A stretch of 64,000 bases of DNA from Acinetobacter apis (GCF_900197575.1 NZ_FZLN01000002.1:62001-126000), one strand, 5' to 3'; positions 31,884-41,545 are shown, counted from the first letter of the stretch. Translations and numbers: made by a program. Notes: generated from the sequence alone by a model not told the origin.

Positions 31884-32528
31884 ATGAAAACAATATTGAT
31901 CGCGAACCAAAAAGGTGGCTGTGGCAAAACAAATACCGCCATTACGGTAGCTACTGCTTTAGCAGCCAAAGGCTACCAAGTTGCCATTGCCGATGCAGAC
32001 AACCAAAAGTCGACGTTACATTGGACCAAGCAACGGCCATCGACTGCGTTTAAAATCATGACGTTAGATTGGCGTAATGAAAAATCAATTGGCGAAGCAC
32101 CAAGCCATATTGATTATTTGGTCATCGATGCTCCAGGCGCTGTTTCAGGTGAACATGCGGAACAGCTCATTAGTGAAAGCCATGCTATTATTACCCCATT
32201 ACAGCCTTCATTTTTTGATTTACACAGCACCAAATCATTCCTTAAACGCCTAAAAGATATTAAACGTATTCGTAAAGGCAAGGTCGAAATTTTGTTGGTT
32301 GCAAACCGTGTAAAATATAACAGTGCTAAATCGCCTGAATTTCAAGAATTCTTCAAAAAAATTGAGCAAGAACCCGTGGTTTGGATTTCTGAACGTAGTG
32401 CCTACGGACAATTGGCAATGCAAGGTTTGAGTATTTTTGATCAACATCAAAAGCGTTATCTTGACATTCAAAAACAATGGCAACCTCTTTTAGATGCTAT
32501 TATTGAAGATGAAACCAAGTGGTTTTAA
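31884..32528 (+). CDS. ParA/MinD-family ATPase (orphan)
   Basis: The 214-residue product is a deviant-Walker ATPase: MKTILIANQKGGCGKTNTAI at the N-terminus carries the signature lysine (KGGCGKT, residues 10-16), followed by ADADNQKSTLHW (switch I) and DYLVIDAPGAVSG (Walker B). It resembles small ParA proteins used to position plasmids or protein clusters. No parB or parS-like repeat is adjacent, so its cargo is unknown. I start at 31884 because this gives the normal family N-terminus; the frame extends 26 codons upstream. Confidence 0.88.
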   Translation: MKTILIANQKGGCGKTNTAITVATALAAKGYQVAIADADNQKSTLHWTKQRPSTAFKIMTLDWRNEKSIGEAPSHIDYLVIDAPGAVSGEHAEQLISESHAIITPLQPSFFDLHSTKSFLKRLKDIKRIRKGKVEILLVANRVKYNSAKSPEFQEFFKKIEQEPVVWISERSAYGQLAMQGLSIFDQHQKRYLDIQKQWQPLLDAIIEDETKWF

Positions 32529-32607
32529 ATAACCATGATCCTCAATAATAATGACATGAAACAATTATACGTTTTTTGGCTCAAACCATCAGGATATTAA
32601 GACGACC

Positions 32608-33687
32608 GTGCAACGCTATATTCCAGGATTACTGCATCGTATTTTATTGCTCAGTTTGATACTGATACTCATCTATTTAAGTTTTAGTGTCTTAAAATAT
32701 TTTATTATTCCCGTGGTTTGGGCAATCATTATTGCATATATGACATGGCCAATTTATGAGTGGATCCGAAAGAAATGTGGTCCACAGCGTCATACATTAA
32801 ATGCATCTATCATGCTGTTACTGATCATTTTTACGATTGGGTTACCAATTGCATTCGGTATTATTACAGTGCAGCAAGAGGGACAAAACCTCTATTTCCA
32901 AGTTAAAAATCAAATTATGTCAGGCAATTTAAGCCTACCTGATTATATTTTGCATTTGCCAGTCATCGGCCCTGAAGCAGAAAAAATTCTTACTAATTTT
33001 AATAGTAATCCTGAGAGTCTCACGCAAAATATTTTTGCTTGGTTGCAAAGTCATTTAAATTATGGACGGTTCGTTGTCGGTGAAATCAGCCGTAATATTG
33101 TGAAATTAAGTTTCACCTTATTGTGTTTATTTTTCTTTTACCGCGATGGGAAATCATTATTAAACCAATTTCACTTTGCATTACAAAAAGTTATTGGTAC
33201 ACGAATCAATCATTATATTGAAACCATTTCTGATACCACACGCGCTGTGGTGTACGGGATTGGCTTGACGGCCTTAGTACAAGCTATTTTGGCAGGACTG
33301 AGTTATTTTGTCGCAGGTGTACCTAACCCTGTGGTCATTACTTTAGTCACTTTTGTTTTGGCACTGATCCCATTTGGTACACCAATTTCTTATTGCAGTG
33401 TTGCATTATGGCTATTTTCACAAGGCCGCGTAGTTGCAGCCATTGCTGTATTGGTATGGGGCTTCGGCATTGTCAGTACTTCAGACAATGTTATTCGTCC
33501 GATTGTGATTTCAGGTAAAACAAAAATACCATTTTTATTGATCATGTTTGGTGTTCTTGGTGGAATTACCAGTTTTGGTTTAATTGGGGTCTTTATTGGT
33601 CCTGTCATTTTGGCTATTGTGCTTGCAATTTGGCGTGAATGGATTAATGAACCTGAATCTCAGCCGTATCAACCACCTGAATCATAA
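32608..33687 (+). CDS. AI-2E/PerM-family membrane transporter
   Basis: The 359-residue product begins at a GTG and has about eight membrane segments, with the family pattern of an N-terminal membrane pair, a long helical middle part and a C-terminal group of helices (VYGIGLTALVQAILAGLSYFVAGVPNPV, LALIPFGTPISYCSVALWLF, RPIVISGKTKIPFLLIMFGVLGGI, GLIGVFIGPVILAI). Family members include TqsA, linked to AI-2 export, and Na+/H+-type antiporters; substrate cannot be decided here. Confidence 0.88.
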   Translation: MQRYIPGLLHRILLLSLILILIYLSFSVLKYFIIPVVWAIIIAYMTWPIYEWIRKKCGPQRHTLNASIMLLLIIFTIGLPIAFGIITVQQEGQNLYFQVKNQIMSGNLSLPDYILHLPVIGPEAEKILTNFNSNPESLTQNIFAWLQSHLNYGRFVVGEISRNIVKLSFTLLCLFFFYRDGKSLLNQFHFALQKVIGTRINHYIETISDTTRAVVYGIGLTALVQAILAGLSYFVAGVPNPVVITLVTFVLALIPFGTPISYCSVALWLFSQGRVVAAIAVLVWGFGIVSTSDNVIRPIVISGKTKIPFLLIMFGVLGGITSFGLIGVFIGPVILAIVLAIWREWINEPESQPYQPPES

Positions 33688-33807
33688 ACCGATATTTGTC
33701 ATTGAATGTAACAAAGTTATTACACTCTCATGCTTATATTTTTTTAAATAAAAACATATGCTCATGAAGGTAAAGCACATTAAATAAAATACGGAAAATG
33801 ACTAATA

Positions 33808-34371
33808 ATGAATAATATATTAAAACTCGCGGGACTATGCGGTTTAAGCGGTCTGCTCTTTACAGGCTGTTCAACCATTCATGAACATTACCAAAAACTA
33901 TCTCATCACAACCATAAAGAACATGTTGCTGTGTATGCTGTATCAGCGCAAGGTGTTGGTGAAAAAATTGGTACAGTCACCCTAGAAGACACCCCACGCG
34001 GCTTACAACTTAGCACGGACTTGAAAAAGATTCCGGCAGGTCCACATGGATTCCATATCCATGAATTCGCATCATGCGAATCAACTGCAAAAAATGGTCA
34101 AGTTGGTCCTGCACTTGCCGCAGGCAGTCACTTGAATACCAATCATGCAGAACATCATGGTACGCCACTGAGTGGGCATTTAGGTGATCTTCCATACTTA
34201 ACTGCCAACCAAGCAGGCTATGTCAAAGAAACATCCATTGCACCGCGCTTAAAACTTGCTGATGTCAAAGGCCATGCCATTGTAGTGCATGCAGGTGGTG
34301 ACAACTATTCAGACACACCAAGCCCACTTGGCGGTGGCGGTGGTCGTTTGGCTTGTGGCGTAATTAAATAA
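33808..34371 (+). CDS. sodC: Copper-zinc superoxide dismutase, lipoprotein form
   Basis: SodC removes superoxide in the periplasm. The 187-residue product has a signal ending LLFTGC (Cys21), so it is probably membrane-anchored. Metal ligands are visible in GPHGFHIHEF, in the GSHLNTNHAEHHG stretch and in GHAIVVHAGGDNYSD; the conserved disulfide cysteines are in ASCES and RLACGV. A bacterial-type active-site loop and the C-terminal GGGGGRLACGVI end are intact. A bidirectional terminator follows. Confidence 0.95.
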   Translation: MNNILKLAGLCGLSGLLFTGCSTIHEHYQKLSHHNHKEHVAVYAVSAQGVGEKIGTVTLEDTPRGLQLSTDLKKIPAGPHGFHIHEFASCESTAKNGQVGPALAAGSHLNTNHAEHHGTPLSGHLGDLPYLTANQAGYVKETSIAPRLKLADVKGHAIVVHAGGDNYSDTPSPLGGGGGRLACGVIK

Positions 34372-34381
34372 TTTGATTCAT

Positions 34382-34410
34382 AAAAAAAGAGGCACATAGC
34401 CTCTTTTTTT
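34382..34410. terminator. Bidirectional terminator after sodC
   Basis: AAAAAAAGAGGC and GCCTCTTTTTTT pair around a 5-base loop, between convergent sodC and the efflux pump gene. Confidence 0.88.
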
Positions 34411-34421
34411 ACATCCAAATT

Positions 34422-35663
34422 TTATACTGAAGATGTATTTGATTCTGCCAATTCACGCTTTTGCATTTCTTGGATTAATGCACGGCGCGGGAAAGTAAAC
34501 CACGTTAAAATAATAACAATGCTCGCGACAATATAAGCTGCTATATGGAAATGGCTATATAAAACACGAACAATCTCAATGCCTGAGAAAAAACACAGCA
34601 TATTTAGCATCGACATAGATGCAGCCACTGTACCTTTAGGACGGTCTGAAGATGAAAACGCCGTACGGAACACCACTGATACAGCAATCCCCTCACCAAA
34701 ACTAATTAAAGTTAAGCCAATTAACAATAAAGGCAATAACAATGATGGAATGAACAAGCCCACTGCTGCAATCAATGCACCTGCCAACATAATTGGAAAG
34801 CCTGCAAAAATAGTTTTACCTAGCGGATAACGATCCACAATTTTAATTAAAACAATATTGCCTAGAATCAATCCTGCAAATACAGGAATTTGGAATAAGC
34901 CATATTGTAGGCTAGTTAAACCTAGCTCATCCACCAAGATAATCGGAGAAATCGCAATCCATAACATCAATGGCAACACCACCATTGGCAATGCAATCGC
35001 TAAACTTAAAAAGTGATGATCTGCATAAACAGCTTTAAAGCCTTTAAACAATTCAAGCAAAGATTGTGATTGATGTGATGGCGGGATTTCAGGCATGGCA
35101 CGTTTTAAACCATACCAACTGATTAATGACATAATGGCAATAAAAATGAAGCCCCAATGCCATGAAATATGGTCAATTAGGAAAGCGCCGAGTACAGGGC
35201 CGAGTAATGGTGCAAGCAATGAAATATTAGTCATTAACGCCATAACTTTTACAGCATCACGCTCTTGAAATGACTCTTGTACTGCAGCATATCCCACTGC
35301 TGAAACAATGGTTAATCCCACGCCTTGTAAAAACCGCAGCAACAAGAACTGTGTCATGCTTTGAGTAAATAGAATTAAAATACAGCAGACTGTAAAAAAC
35401 AGTACGCCTGACAGCAAGACTTTTTTACGACCAAAACGGTCAGATAGTGGTCCAAATAACCATGCAACACATGCGCCCCCCAGCAAATAAAGTGACATTG
35501 CTGAAGGTGCAAGCGTAGTACTTACGCCAAAATGCTGCGTAATTGGTAACATGGCAGGTTGAATTAAATCATTACAGATATATGTTGCCAGCTCAAAGAG
35601 AACCAAAGCCAGTGGAAACATTAATGTGCTTCGATTTAATGTTTTTGCGTAAGTATTTTGCAT
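34422..35663 (-). CDS. craA: MFS drug efflux transporter, CraA/MdfA type
   Basis: The 413-residue product is a 12-helix major facilitator protein. The N-terminus (STLMFPLALVLFELATYICND) with an acidic residue in the first helix, followed by LIQPAMLPI, and the loop motif GPLSDRFGRKKVLLSG are typical of the MdfA group, and the overall sequence resembles CraA, the intrinsic chloramphenicol exporter of Acinetobacter baumannii. Motif C-like GPVLGAFLIDHISWHWGF is also present. Substrate range is inferred from the family. It is preceded by a 439-base gap containing palindromes that may hold its operator. Confidence 0.8.
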   Translation of the reverse strand: MQNTYAKTLNRSTLMFPLALVLFELATYICNDLIQPAMLPITQHFGVSTTLAPSAMSLYLLGGACVAWLFGPLSDRFGRKKVLLSGVLFFTVCCILILFTQSMTQFLLLRFLQGVGLTIVSAVGYAAVQESFQERDAVKVMALMTNISLLAPLLGPVLGAFLIDHISWHWGFIFIAIMSLISWYGLKRAMPEIPPSHQSQSLLELFKGFKAVYADHHFLSLAIALPMVVLPLMLWIAISPIILVDELGLTSLQYGLFQIPVFAGLILGNIVLIKIVDRYPLGKTIFAGFPIMLAGALIAAVGLFIPSLLLPLLLIGLTLISFGEGIAVSVVFRTAFSSSDRPKGTVAASMSMLNMLCFFSGIEIVRVLYSHFHIAAYIVASIVIILTWFTFPRRALIQEMQKRELAESNTSSV

Positions 35664-36102
35664 GTTTATCTAAAATAACTAAGGTACAGAGCATGCTTTA
35701 ATTGATGATCGATCAAAAAAACACATGTGTTGTACATGATTATGGGGACATCTGATCTTGAAACATCACAATATGCCTCAATCTTTAAATTAAGTGCATT
35801 GATGCTGAGGTCAATGAACAGACAATGCTATATAGGCATAATAAAGTGCGAAACATAGCATATTTCCACGCAAAGATCGAATCTAGACATTCTTTTAAAG
35901 ATCAACCTTTTTTCGGCAAAGGACACAAATCACCTACTTGCTGAGATTAGACGAATGAAAAATATCGGTGTATCTTATTGAAATAACGATCGAATGATAA
36001 AGTGACTATCAAGCAAAATCATGTTAATTATAATTAATCATTTTATTTTTTAATGCTGACCAAATCAGCGATTCACAGAATTTAGGGTAAAGGTTGATTT
36101 TT
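35664..36102. other. 439-base gap between the efflux gene and pepP
   Basis: No gene seen. Near the efflux start lie two dyads, TTGAT-GATCG-ATCAA (35702-35716) and the palindrome ACACATGTGT (35721-35730), either of which could be an operator for the pump gene. Farther on is an AT palindrome TTAATTATAATTAA near 36025-36040, and the pepP ribosome site. No regulator gene is adjacent. Confidence 0.45.
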
Positions 36103-37911
36103 ATGACACAAGTACGATCTACCAATGAAAAAATAAAACAACTCCGCGAGCAAATGACATCGCATCATATCGCGGCTTATATTGTACCAAGTGCAGACCC
36201 GCATTTATCAGAGTATTTACCTGAGCATTGGCAAGCACGCGAATGGCTCAGTGGTTTTACCGGTTCAGCAGGTACCTTGGTTGTCACAGAAGAAGAAGCG
36301 GGTTTATGGGTGGATGCACGCTATTGGATCCAAGCAGAAAAAGAATTACAAGGCACAGATATTGCTGTTAAAAAGCTCACTTCAGAGCCTGAATCAAATT
36401 ATATTTCTTGGCTAACACATAAACTTAATAGTAACGATATTGTCTCTATTGATGGGCGTGCTTTATCACTGTCACAGTTTAATAGCTTATCTACAGCGCT
36501 TCGAGAATATGACATTGCTTTGCACACCATTAAAGACTTAATTACTCCGATTTGGTCAGACCGCCCTCCTCTGCCTAATGCGCCTATTTATGCGATGGAA
36601 GATGGTCTAAATGCCTTATCACGTAAAGACAAAATCACTAAGGTCAGTGGTTATCTCAATGAACACGGTATTGATGGCCATTTTATTTCAAGCTTAGACG
36701 ATATCGCTTGGATTCTAAATTTCCGTGGTCAAGATGTCGATTACAACCCTGTGTTTTTAGCACATCTTTATATAGCTAATGATAAAACCACAACCATTTT
36801 TATTGATGATGAGAAAATCACAGCTGAAGTCAGAGAGTTGCTAGATCAAGAACGTATCGAAATCCGTCCTTATGAGGATACAGGTCGTTTTCTTGCCCAA
36901 TTGGAAATTAGCCGTATTTTGATCGACCCTGCACGCGTCACCATTTACCATGGCCATGCAATTGCAGATAATGTAGAAATTGTTGAAGAAATTAATCCAA
37001 GCACGCTGTTTAAAGCACGTAAAGAGCCAAGTGAAATTGATCACATCCGCAATGCCATGAAAAAAGATGGTATTGCACTGAGCCACTTTTTTGCTTGGTT
37101 AGAAAAAGCACTTGCCAATCATGAAGCGATCAGTGAATTGACCATTGATGAGAAAATCACGCAATTTCGTGCACAACAAGATGGCTTCAACGGCCCAAGC
37201 TTTCCAACTATTGCAGGTTTTAATGCCAATGGTGCCTTACCGCATTACCGTGCAACAGAAAACGACTATGCAGATATTCAAGGCAACGGTTTATTATTAA
37301 TTGACTCAGGCGGTCAATATAATGACGGTACTACAGACATTACGCGTGTCGTCCCTGTGGGTGATGTGACTGAAGAGCAAAAATTTGATTATACACTGGT
37401 ATTAAAAAGTCATATTGCCTTGGCAGAAGCTGCATTCCCTGAAGGCATTGCTGCACCGCTTCTAGATCCAATTGCACGCCAACCACTATGGCAACATCAA
37501 TTAGATTACCGTCATGGTACTGGGCACGGCGTAGGCTTTGCACTTAATGTTCATGAAGGACCGCAAAGCATTACACATTATGCACCAATCAGTGCCAATG
37601 TAGGTATGTATGAAGGTATGGTCACATCCAATGAGCCTGGACTTTACCGCGAAGAAGAATGGGGTATTCGAATTGAAAACCTTGTGGTGAATGTCTATGC
37701 AGGTGGTGATGAATATAGCTATGGTAAATTTTTAAAATTCGAAAATTTAACTTTATGCCCAATTGACACACGTTGCATCTTGGTCGATTTACTCGATGCG
37801 TCTGAACGTAAATGGTTAAATGCATACCACGCGCAAGTCAGAACAGCACTTGAAGATGAACTTGAAGGCGATGCAAAAGCATGGCTCATTCAGCGTACTG
37901 AAGCAATTTAA
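36103..37911 (+). CDS. Aminopeptidase P family metallopeptidase (M24B, long form)
   Basis: The 602-residue product removes N-terminal residues before proline, by family. It has two creatinase-like N-terminal domains and a C-terminal pita-bread M24 domain. The dinuclear metal ligands are visible: the two aspartates in LLIDSGGQYNDGTTDITR, the histidine in YRHGTGHGVGF, and glutamates in NEPGLYREEEWGIRIENLV. The long three-domain form resembles XPNPEP1-type enzymes more than E. coli PepP. The start at 36103 (MTQVRSTNEK) is an ATG with an AGG site upstream, in preference to a TTG three codons earlier. A terminator follows at 37930. Confidence 0.92.
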   Translation: MTQVRSTNEKIKQLREQMTSHHIAAYIVPSADPHLSEYLPEHWQAREWLSGFTGSAGTLVVTEEEAGLWVDARYWIQAEKELQGTDIAVKKLTSEPESNYISWLTHKLNSNDIVSIDGRALSLSQFNSLSTALREYDIALHTIKDLITPIWSDRPPLPNAPIYAMEDGLNALSRKDKITKVSGYLNEHGIDGHFISSLDDIAWILNFRGQDVDYNPVFLAHLYIANDKTTTIFIDDEKITAEVRELLDQERIEIRPYEDTGRFLAQLEISRILIDPARVTIYHGHAIADNVEIVEEINPSTLFKARKEPSEIDHIRNAMKKDGIALSHFFAWLEKALANHEAISELTIDEKITQFRAQQDGFNGPSFPTIAGFNANGALPHYRATENDYADIQGNGLLLIDSGGQYNDGTTDITRVVPVGDVTEEQKFDYTLVLKSHIALAEAAFPEGIAAPLLDPIARQPLWQHQLDYRHGTGHGVGFALNVHEGPQSITHYAPISANVGMYEGMVTSNEPGLYREEEWGIRIENLVVNVYAGGDEYSYGKFLKFENLTLCPIDTRCILVDLLDASERKWLNAYHAQVRTALEDELEGDAKAWLIQRTEAI

Positions 37912-37929
37912 GCATATAACATTAAGAAT

Positions 37930-37959
37930 AAAAAAGAGCGACGACAGTCGCTCTTTTTT
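37930..37959. terminator. Bidirectional terminator between pepP and the FAD oxidoreductase gene
   Basis: GAGCGAC (37936-37942) and GTCGCTC (37947-37953) form the stem, with A and T runs on both sides. Confidence 0.9.
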
Positions 37960-37965
37960 ATTTAG

Positions 37966-39375
37966 TTAAATATCGAATAATTTACCCGGATTCATAATTA
38001 AATTGGGATCAAAAATTTGCTTTAATGCTTTCATATATTCAATTTCTTCAGCACTGCGTGTGATATGTAAATAGGGTTTTTTAGTCATCCCAACACCGTG
38101 TTCCGCAGAAATAGAACCATTGTATTTTTTAACTGTATTAAATACATGCTCATTAACAACTTGGCATTTAGCAAAAAACTCTTCTTTTGATAAATCATGC
38201 GGTTTTAAAATATTTAAATGAAGATTTCCATCACCAATATGACCAAACCAACAAATTTCGAAATCAGGATAGTTACTTTGTACAATCTCCTCAATCTCTT
38301 TGATAAAGGCAGGTACATGCGTAATGAGTACTGAAATATCATTTTTATATGGTGTATAAGGTGCAATTGATTCAGAAATGTCTTCACGTAAACGCCATAG
38401 ACTTTCTACTTGCTCTAAACTTTGACTGAGTACGCCATCAAGTACCCATTCTTGCTCCATACAATGCTCAAAAATCTCCATGGCTTGATCCATAATTGGC
38501 TCATAAGGCGCCTCAAACTCAAGCAAAACATAGTATGGACATTCTGTATCAAATGGGCGCTGTACATGACCATGGTCAAGTACTTTTTGCATCGCCAATT
38601 CACCAAAAAACTCAAAGGCAGTTAAATCAATTTTACTTTGGAATGCATGCAGAATTGGCATGACTGCATCAAAATCAGGAACACCTAATACCATCACTTG
38701 TAAATCATGTGGTTTACGCTCAAGCTTAATTTCGGCTTCCGTAATAATACCTAACGTACCTTCACCACCAATAAATAAATGCTGTAATGCATAACCAGTT
38801 GCATTTTTAATCATGCCTTTATTAATATGAAGAATATCCCCTTTCCCTGTCACAACCGTCAGACCCAGCACCCAATTACGTGTCATACCATATTTAATGA
38901 CTTTAATTCCGCCTGCATTGGTGGCAATATTTCCACCCATTTGGCTTGATCCAGCAGATGCAAAATCTACTGGATAATACATGTCTTGTTCTTCTGCATA
39001 ACGTTGCAACTGCTCAGTAACCACACCTGCTTGAATACGCACCATCCGATCTGCAGGATAAAAATCTAAAATTTGATTCATTTTATCCAAGCTCAGCACA
39101 ATTTCACCTTGGCTTGCTACAGCACCTGCAGATAATCCAGTTCGACCACCTGAGGGAGTAATGGCAATATGATGTTGATTGGCAAACTGAACGAGGGCTT
39201 GAACTTGCTCAGTGCTTGATGGAAAAACAATCACTGATGGATTCGGTTCAAAGTGCTTGGTGTAATCACTCCCCCAACTTTGCAAACTGGTAGTATCAGT
39301 TTTTATTCGATTTTCACCAACAATATTGGTGAGTTCATGGAGTAAATCGGACGATAATTGTACGGCAGTATTCAT
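37966..39375 (-). CDS. FAD-linked D-2-hydroxyacid dehydrogenase, probably D-2-hydroxyglutarate dehydrogenase
   Basis: The 469-residue product belongs to the VAO/GlcD family. An FAD-binding PCMH domain (VIVFPSSTEQVQALVQFAN, TPSGGRTGLSAGAV, PVDFASAGSSQMGGNIATNAGG) precedes the FAD-oxidase C domain (WFGHIGDGNLHLNI, SAEHGVGMTKKPYL, DPNLIMNPGKLFD). It is divergent from serA with 88 bases between start codons. In Pseudomonas the enzyme next to serA oxidises the D-2-hydroxyglutarate that SerA forms from 2-oxoglutarate, which drives serine synthesis, so D-2-hydroxyglutarate is the best inferred substrate over glycolate or D-lactate. The start at 39375 (MNTAVQLSSDLL) is the family start; the frame runs 49 codons further into serA. 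Confidence 0.85.
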   Translation of the reverse strand: MNTAVQLSSDLLHELTNIVGENRIKTDTTSLQSWGSDYTKHFEPNPSVIVFPSSTEQVQALVQFANQHHIAITPSGGRTGLSAGAVASQGEIVLSLDKMNQILDFYPADRMVRIQAGVVTEQLQRYAEEQDMYYPVDFASAGSSQMGGNIATNAGGIKVIKYGMTRNWVLGLTVVTGKGDILHINKGMIKNATGYALQHLFIGGEGTLGIITEAEIKLERKPHDLQVMVLGVPDFDAVMPILHAFQSKIDLTAFEFFGELAMQKVLDHGHVQRPFDTECPYYVLLEFEAPYEPIMDQAMEIFEHCMEQEWVLDGVLSQSLEQVESLWRLREDISESIAPYTPYKNDISVLITHVPAFIKEIEEIVQSNYPDFEICWFGHIGDGNLHLNILKPHDLSKEEFFAKCQVVNEHVFNTVKKYNGSISAEHGVGMTKKPYLHITRSAEEIEYMKALKQIFDPNLIMNPGKLFDI

Positions 39376-39463
39376 CTTGGCAAATCCAGCAAGAAATAAA
39401 CAAGTTGTTACGCAATATGTTATCATACTGCGACCAACATTTGGCCTTTCTAGCGGAGCCGTA

Positions 39464-40696
39464 ATGAGCCAACATCTCTCTCTCGATAAAGATAAAATTC
39501 GCTTTTTGTTACTTGAAGGCATTCATCAAAACGCAATTGATGCACTCCATGCTGCAGGTTATACCAACATTGAAACGCATAAAACTGCACTTGAAGGCGA
39601 TGCCTTAAAAGATGCTGTTAAAGATGCGCATTTCATTGGTATACGCTCTCGTACTCAACTGACTGAAGAGATTTTTGAGGCTGCACCAAAACTAATTGCT
39701 GTTGGTTGCTTTTGTATTGGAACCAACCAAGTTGACTTAGATGCAGCCATGAACCGTGGTATCCCTGTATTTAATGCACCATTTTCAAACACACGTTCTG
39801 TGGCTGAATTGGTTTTGGCTGAATCTATTCTTTTACTGCGCGGCGTTCCTGAAAAATCAATGCAGTGTCATCGTGGCGGCTGGCAAAAAACAGCCGTTGG
39901 CTCATTTGAGACACGTGGTAAAACTTTAGGTATTGTCGGTTATGGATCAATTGGCTCTCAATTGTCTGTACTTGCAGAAAACCTAGGCATGCATGTCATT
40001 TATTATGACACAGTGACTAAATTACCAATGGGTAATGCACGCCAAGTTGGTTCACTTGATGAATTACTTGGTGAAGCAGATGTCGTTACTTTGCATGTGC
40101 CTGATTTACCATCTACACGTAACTTCTTTACCAAAGCACAGTTCGATCAAATGAAACCAGGTGCCATTTTCTTAAATGCAGCACGCGGTACATGTGTTGT
40201 GATTGAAGATTTGGCCGATGCTTTAAAATCAGGTCATTTGGCGGGTGCTGCAATTGATGTATTTCCAAAAGAGCCAAAAGGTAATAATGAAGAATTTATC
40301 TCTCCATTACGCGGTTTAGACAATGTTATCTTGACTCCGCATGTGGGTGGTTCAACCATGGAAGCGCAAGCTAACATTGGTTTTGAAGTAGCAGATAAAT
40401 TTATTGCATATTCAGATAAAGGGATGACGTTATCTGCTGTGAATTTTCCTGAAATTGCAATGCCACTTGCGGCAGGTAAACATCGTTTACTGCATATTCA
40501 TAAAAATATACCAGGCGTATTATCAAAAATTAATACCCTATTTGCTGAACAACATATCAACATTTCAGGTCAGTCTTTAATGACCAAAGGTGATGTAGGC
40601 TACTTAGTGGTTGACGTTGATGCATCAGCATCAAAAGAAGCACTTGATATGCTACATCAAGTTGTTGGTACAATTCGTGTTCGTGTATTGTTCTAA
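39464..40696 (+). CDS. serA: D-3-phosphoglycerate dehydrogenase
   Basis: SerA catalyses the first step of serine synthesis. The 410-residue product has an NAD-binding domain (GKTLGIVGYGSIGSQLSVLAENLG), the catalytic histidine in LTPHVGGSTMEAQANIG, an arginine in NAARGT and a C-terminal ACT domain (HKNIPGVLSKINTLFAEQHINISGQ) that binds serine for feedback inhibition. The ATG at 39464 has a GGAG ribosome site 6 bases upstream, while the frame is open 46 codons further. The length and ACT domain match the E. coli-type SerA. A strong terminator follows. Confidence 0.97.
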   Translation: MSQHLSLDKDKIRFLLLEGIHQNAIDALHAAGYTNIETHKTALEGDALKDAVKDAHFIGIRSRTQLTEEIFEAAPKLIAVGCFCIGTNQVDLDAAMNRGIPVFNAPFSNTRSVAELVLAESILLLRGVPEKSMQCHRGGWQKTAVGSFETRGKTLGIVGYGSIGSQLSVLAENLGMHVIYYDTVTKLPMGNARQVGSLDELLGEADVVTLHVPDLPSTRNFFTKAQFDQMKPGAIFLNAARGTCVVIEDLADALKSGHLAGAAIDVFPKEPKGNNEEFISPLRGLDNVILTPHVGGSTMEAQANIGFEVADKFIAYSDKGMTLSAVNFPEIAMPLAAGKHRLLHIHKNIPGVLSKINTLFAEQHINISGQSLMTKGDVGYLVVDVDASASKEALDMLHQVVGTIRVRVLF

Positions 40697-40718
40697 TAAA
40701 TAAGCTATATCTAAACTT

Positions 40719-40759
40719 AAAGCTAAGCGATAATTACCATATAATCGCTTAGCTTTTTT
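40719..40759 (+). terminator. Intrinsic terminator of serA
   Basis: AGCTAAGCGAT (40721-40731) and ATCGCTTAGCT (40744-40754) form an 11-base perfect stem around a 12-base loop, followed by a T run. Confidence 0.88.
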
Positions 40760-40876
40760 AATTTGTACCCTGTCTAGTCAAATTTATAAGTTAAGCTAAC
40801 CCATAACTGAAGCACTTAATCATCCAAAGTAACTCTTTAGTTATTCAGTAAATATATTCATGTCATAATAAGTGAA

Positions 40877-41545
40877 TTAACTTTCATCACTTTGTTTTAA
40901 ATGATTCATTTTGATTGCTGCATGCATCCAATGTGTTGATGATTGTACATGATTGGCTCTCACGTACTTTGCTACATTTTGAGCAAAATCATCGTAATGG
41001 AAAGCATTTATATTTCTAATCACAATACCTTCTTGGCCCGCTTTAACCACTTGATTAGAAATTTCATTTAATATAGTTGATAACCCTGTTCCTATATTTA
41101 ATTGTTTAATGATTGGCACATGAGTAATACCTAGTAAATCAAACCAATCTTTCGTTGTTTTAACATCTAAACAGATATTATTTTCATCCCAAATAGAAAA
41201 ACCATAGAAATAAGATGCCAAGTTATCGTAAGAAATAGAATGTGTAGCAAACATATTTTCCCCACAAATCCGCCATCCATCAGGGATATTGTGTGCTATT
41301 TCAGCATGAAATCGTTTTAACCAATCCCGTGTTGGATGATAATTACTATCCAGACTACGCGCATGCATATAATTGCGAGCGAGCGTAGAACATTCCCCAT
41401 CTAATTTTTCAGTGACAAGAATATCTGTGTTTAAAAAATAACTATTAAACTGTTGCTCTGTCAGCATTTTATCATCTGACGTGGCACCAGGACTAAACGG
41501 CATATGCCGTGTTCGAGGATACTTATACTTTTTACTTACAATCAC
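40877..41545 (-). CDS. ATP-dependent RNA ligase (Rnl family)
   Basis: The 222-residue product has the nucleotidyltransferase motifs of RNA ligases in order: motif I TEKLDGEC with the nucleophile Lys47, motif III RICGENMFATHS (Glu96), motif IIIa YFYGFSIWD, motif IV EGIVIR and motif V KYVRA (Lys193). It joins RNA ends through ligase-AMP and RNA-adenylate steps. The N-terminal KYPRTRHMPFSPGATSDD segment is typical of the small RNA ligases found beside kinase/phosphatase genes. It begins with GTG, 85 bases downstream of the HD-Pnk gene, and has no DNA-ligase accessory domains. Together they form an RNA repair pair. Confidence 0.85.
   Translation of the reverse strand: MIVSKKYKYPRTRHMPFSPGATSDDKMLTEQQFNSYFLNTDILVTEKLDGECSTLARNYMHARSLDSNYHPTRDWLKRFHAEIAHNIPDGWRICGENMFATHSISYDNLASYFYGFSIWDENNICLDVKTTKDWFDLLGITHVPIIKQLNIGTGLSTILNEISNQVVKAGQEGIVIRNINAFHYDDFAQNVAKYVRANHVQSSTHWMHAAIKMNHLKQSDES

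Noticed and set aside
39326..39522. Extended N-termini of serA and the FAD dehydrogenase that overlap each other
   Set aside because: Both frames stay open into the other gene, but family starts and the GGAG site before the serA ATG at 39464 support the shorter proteins with a normal divergent promoter region between them.
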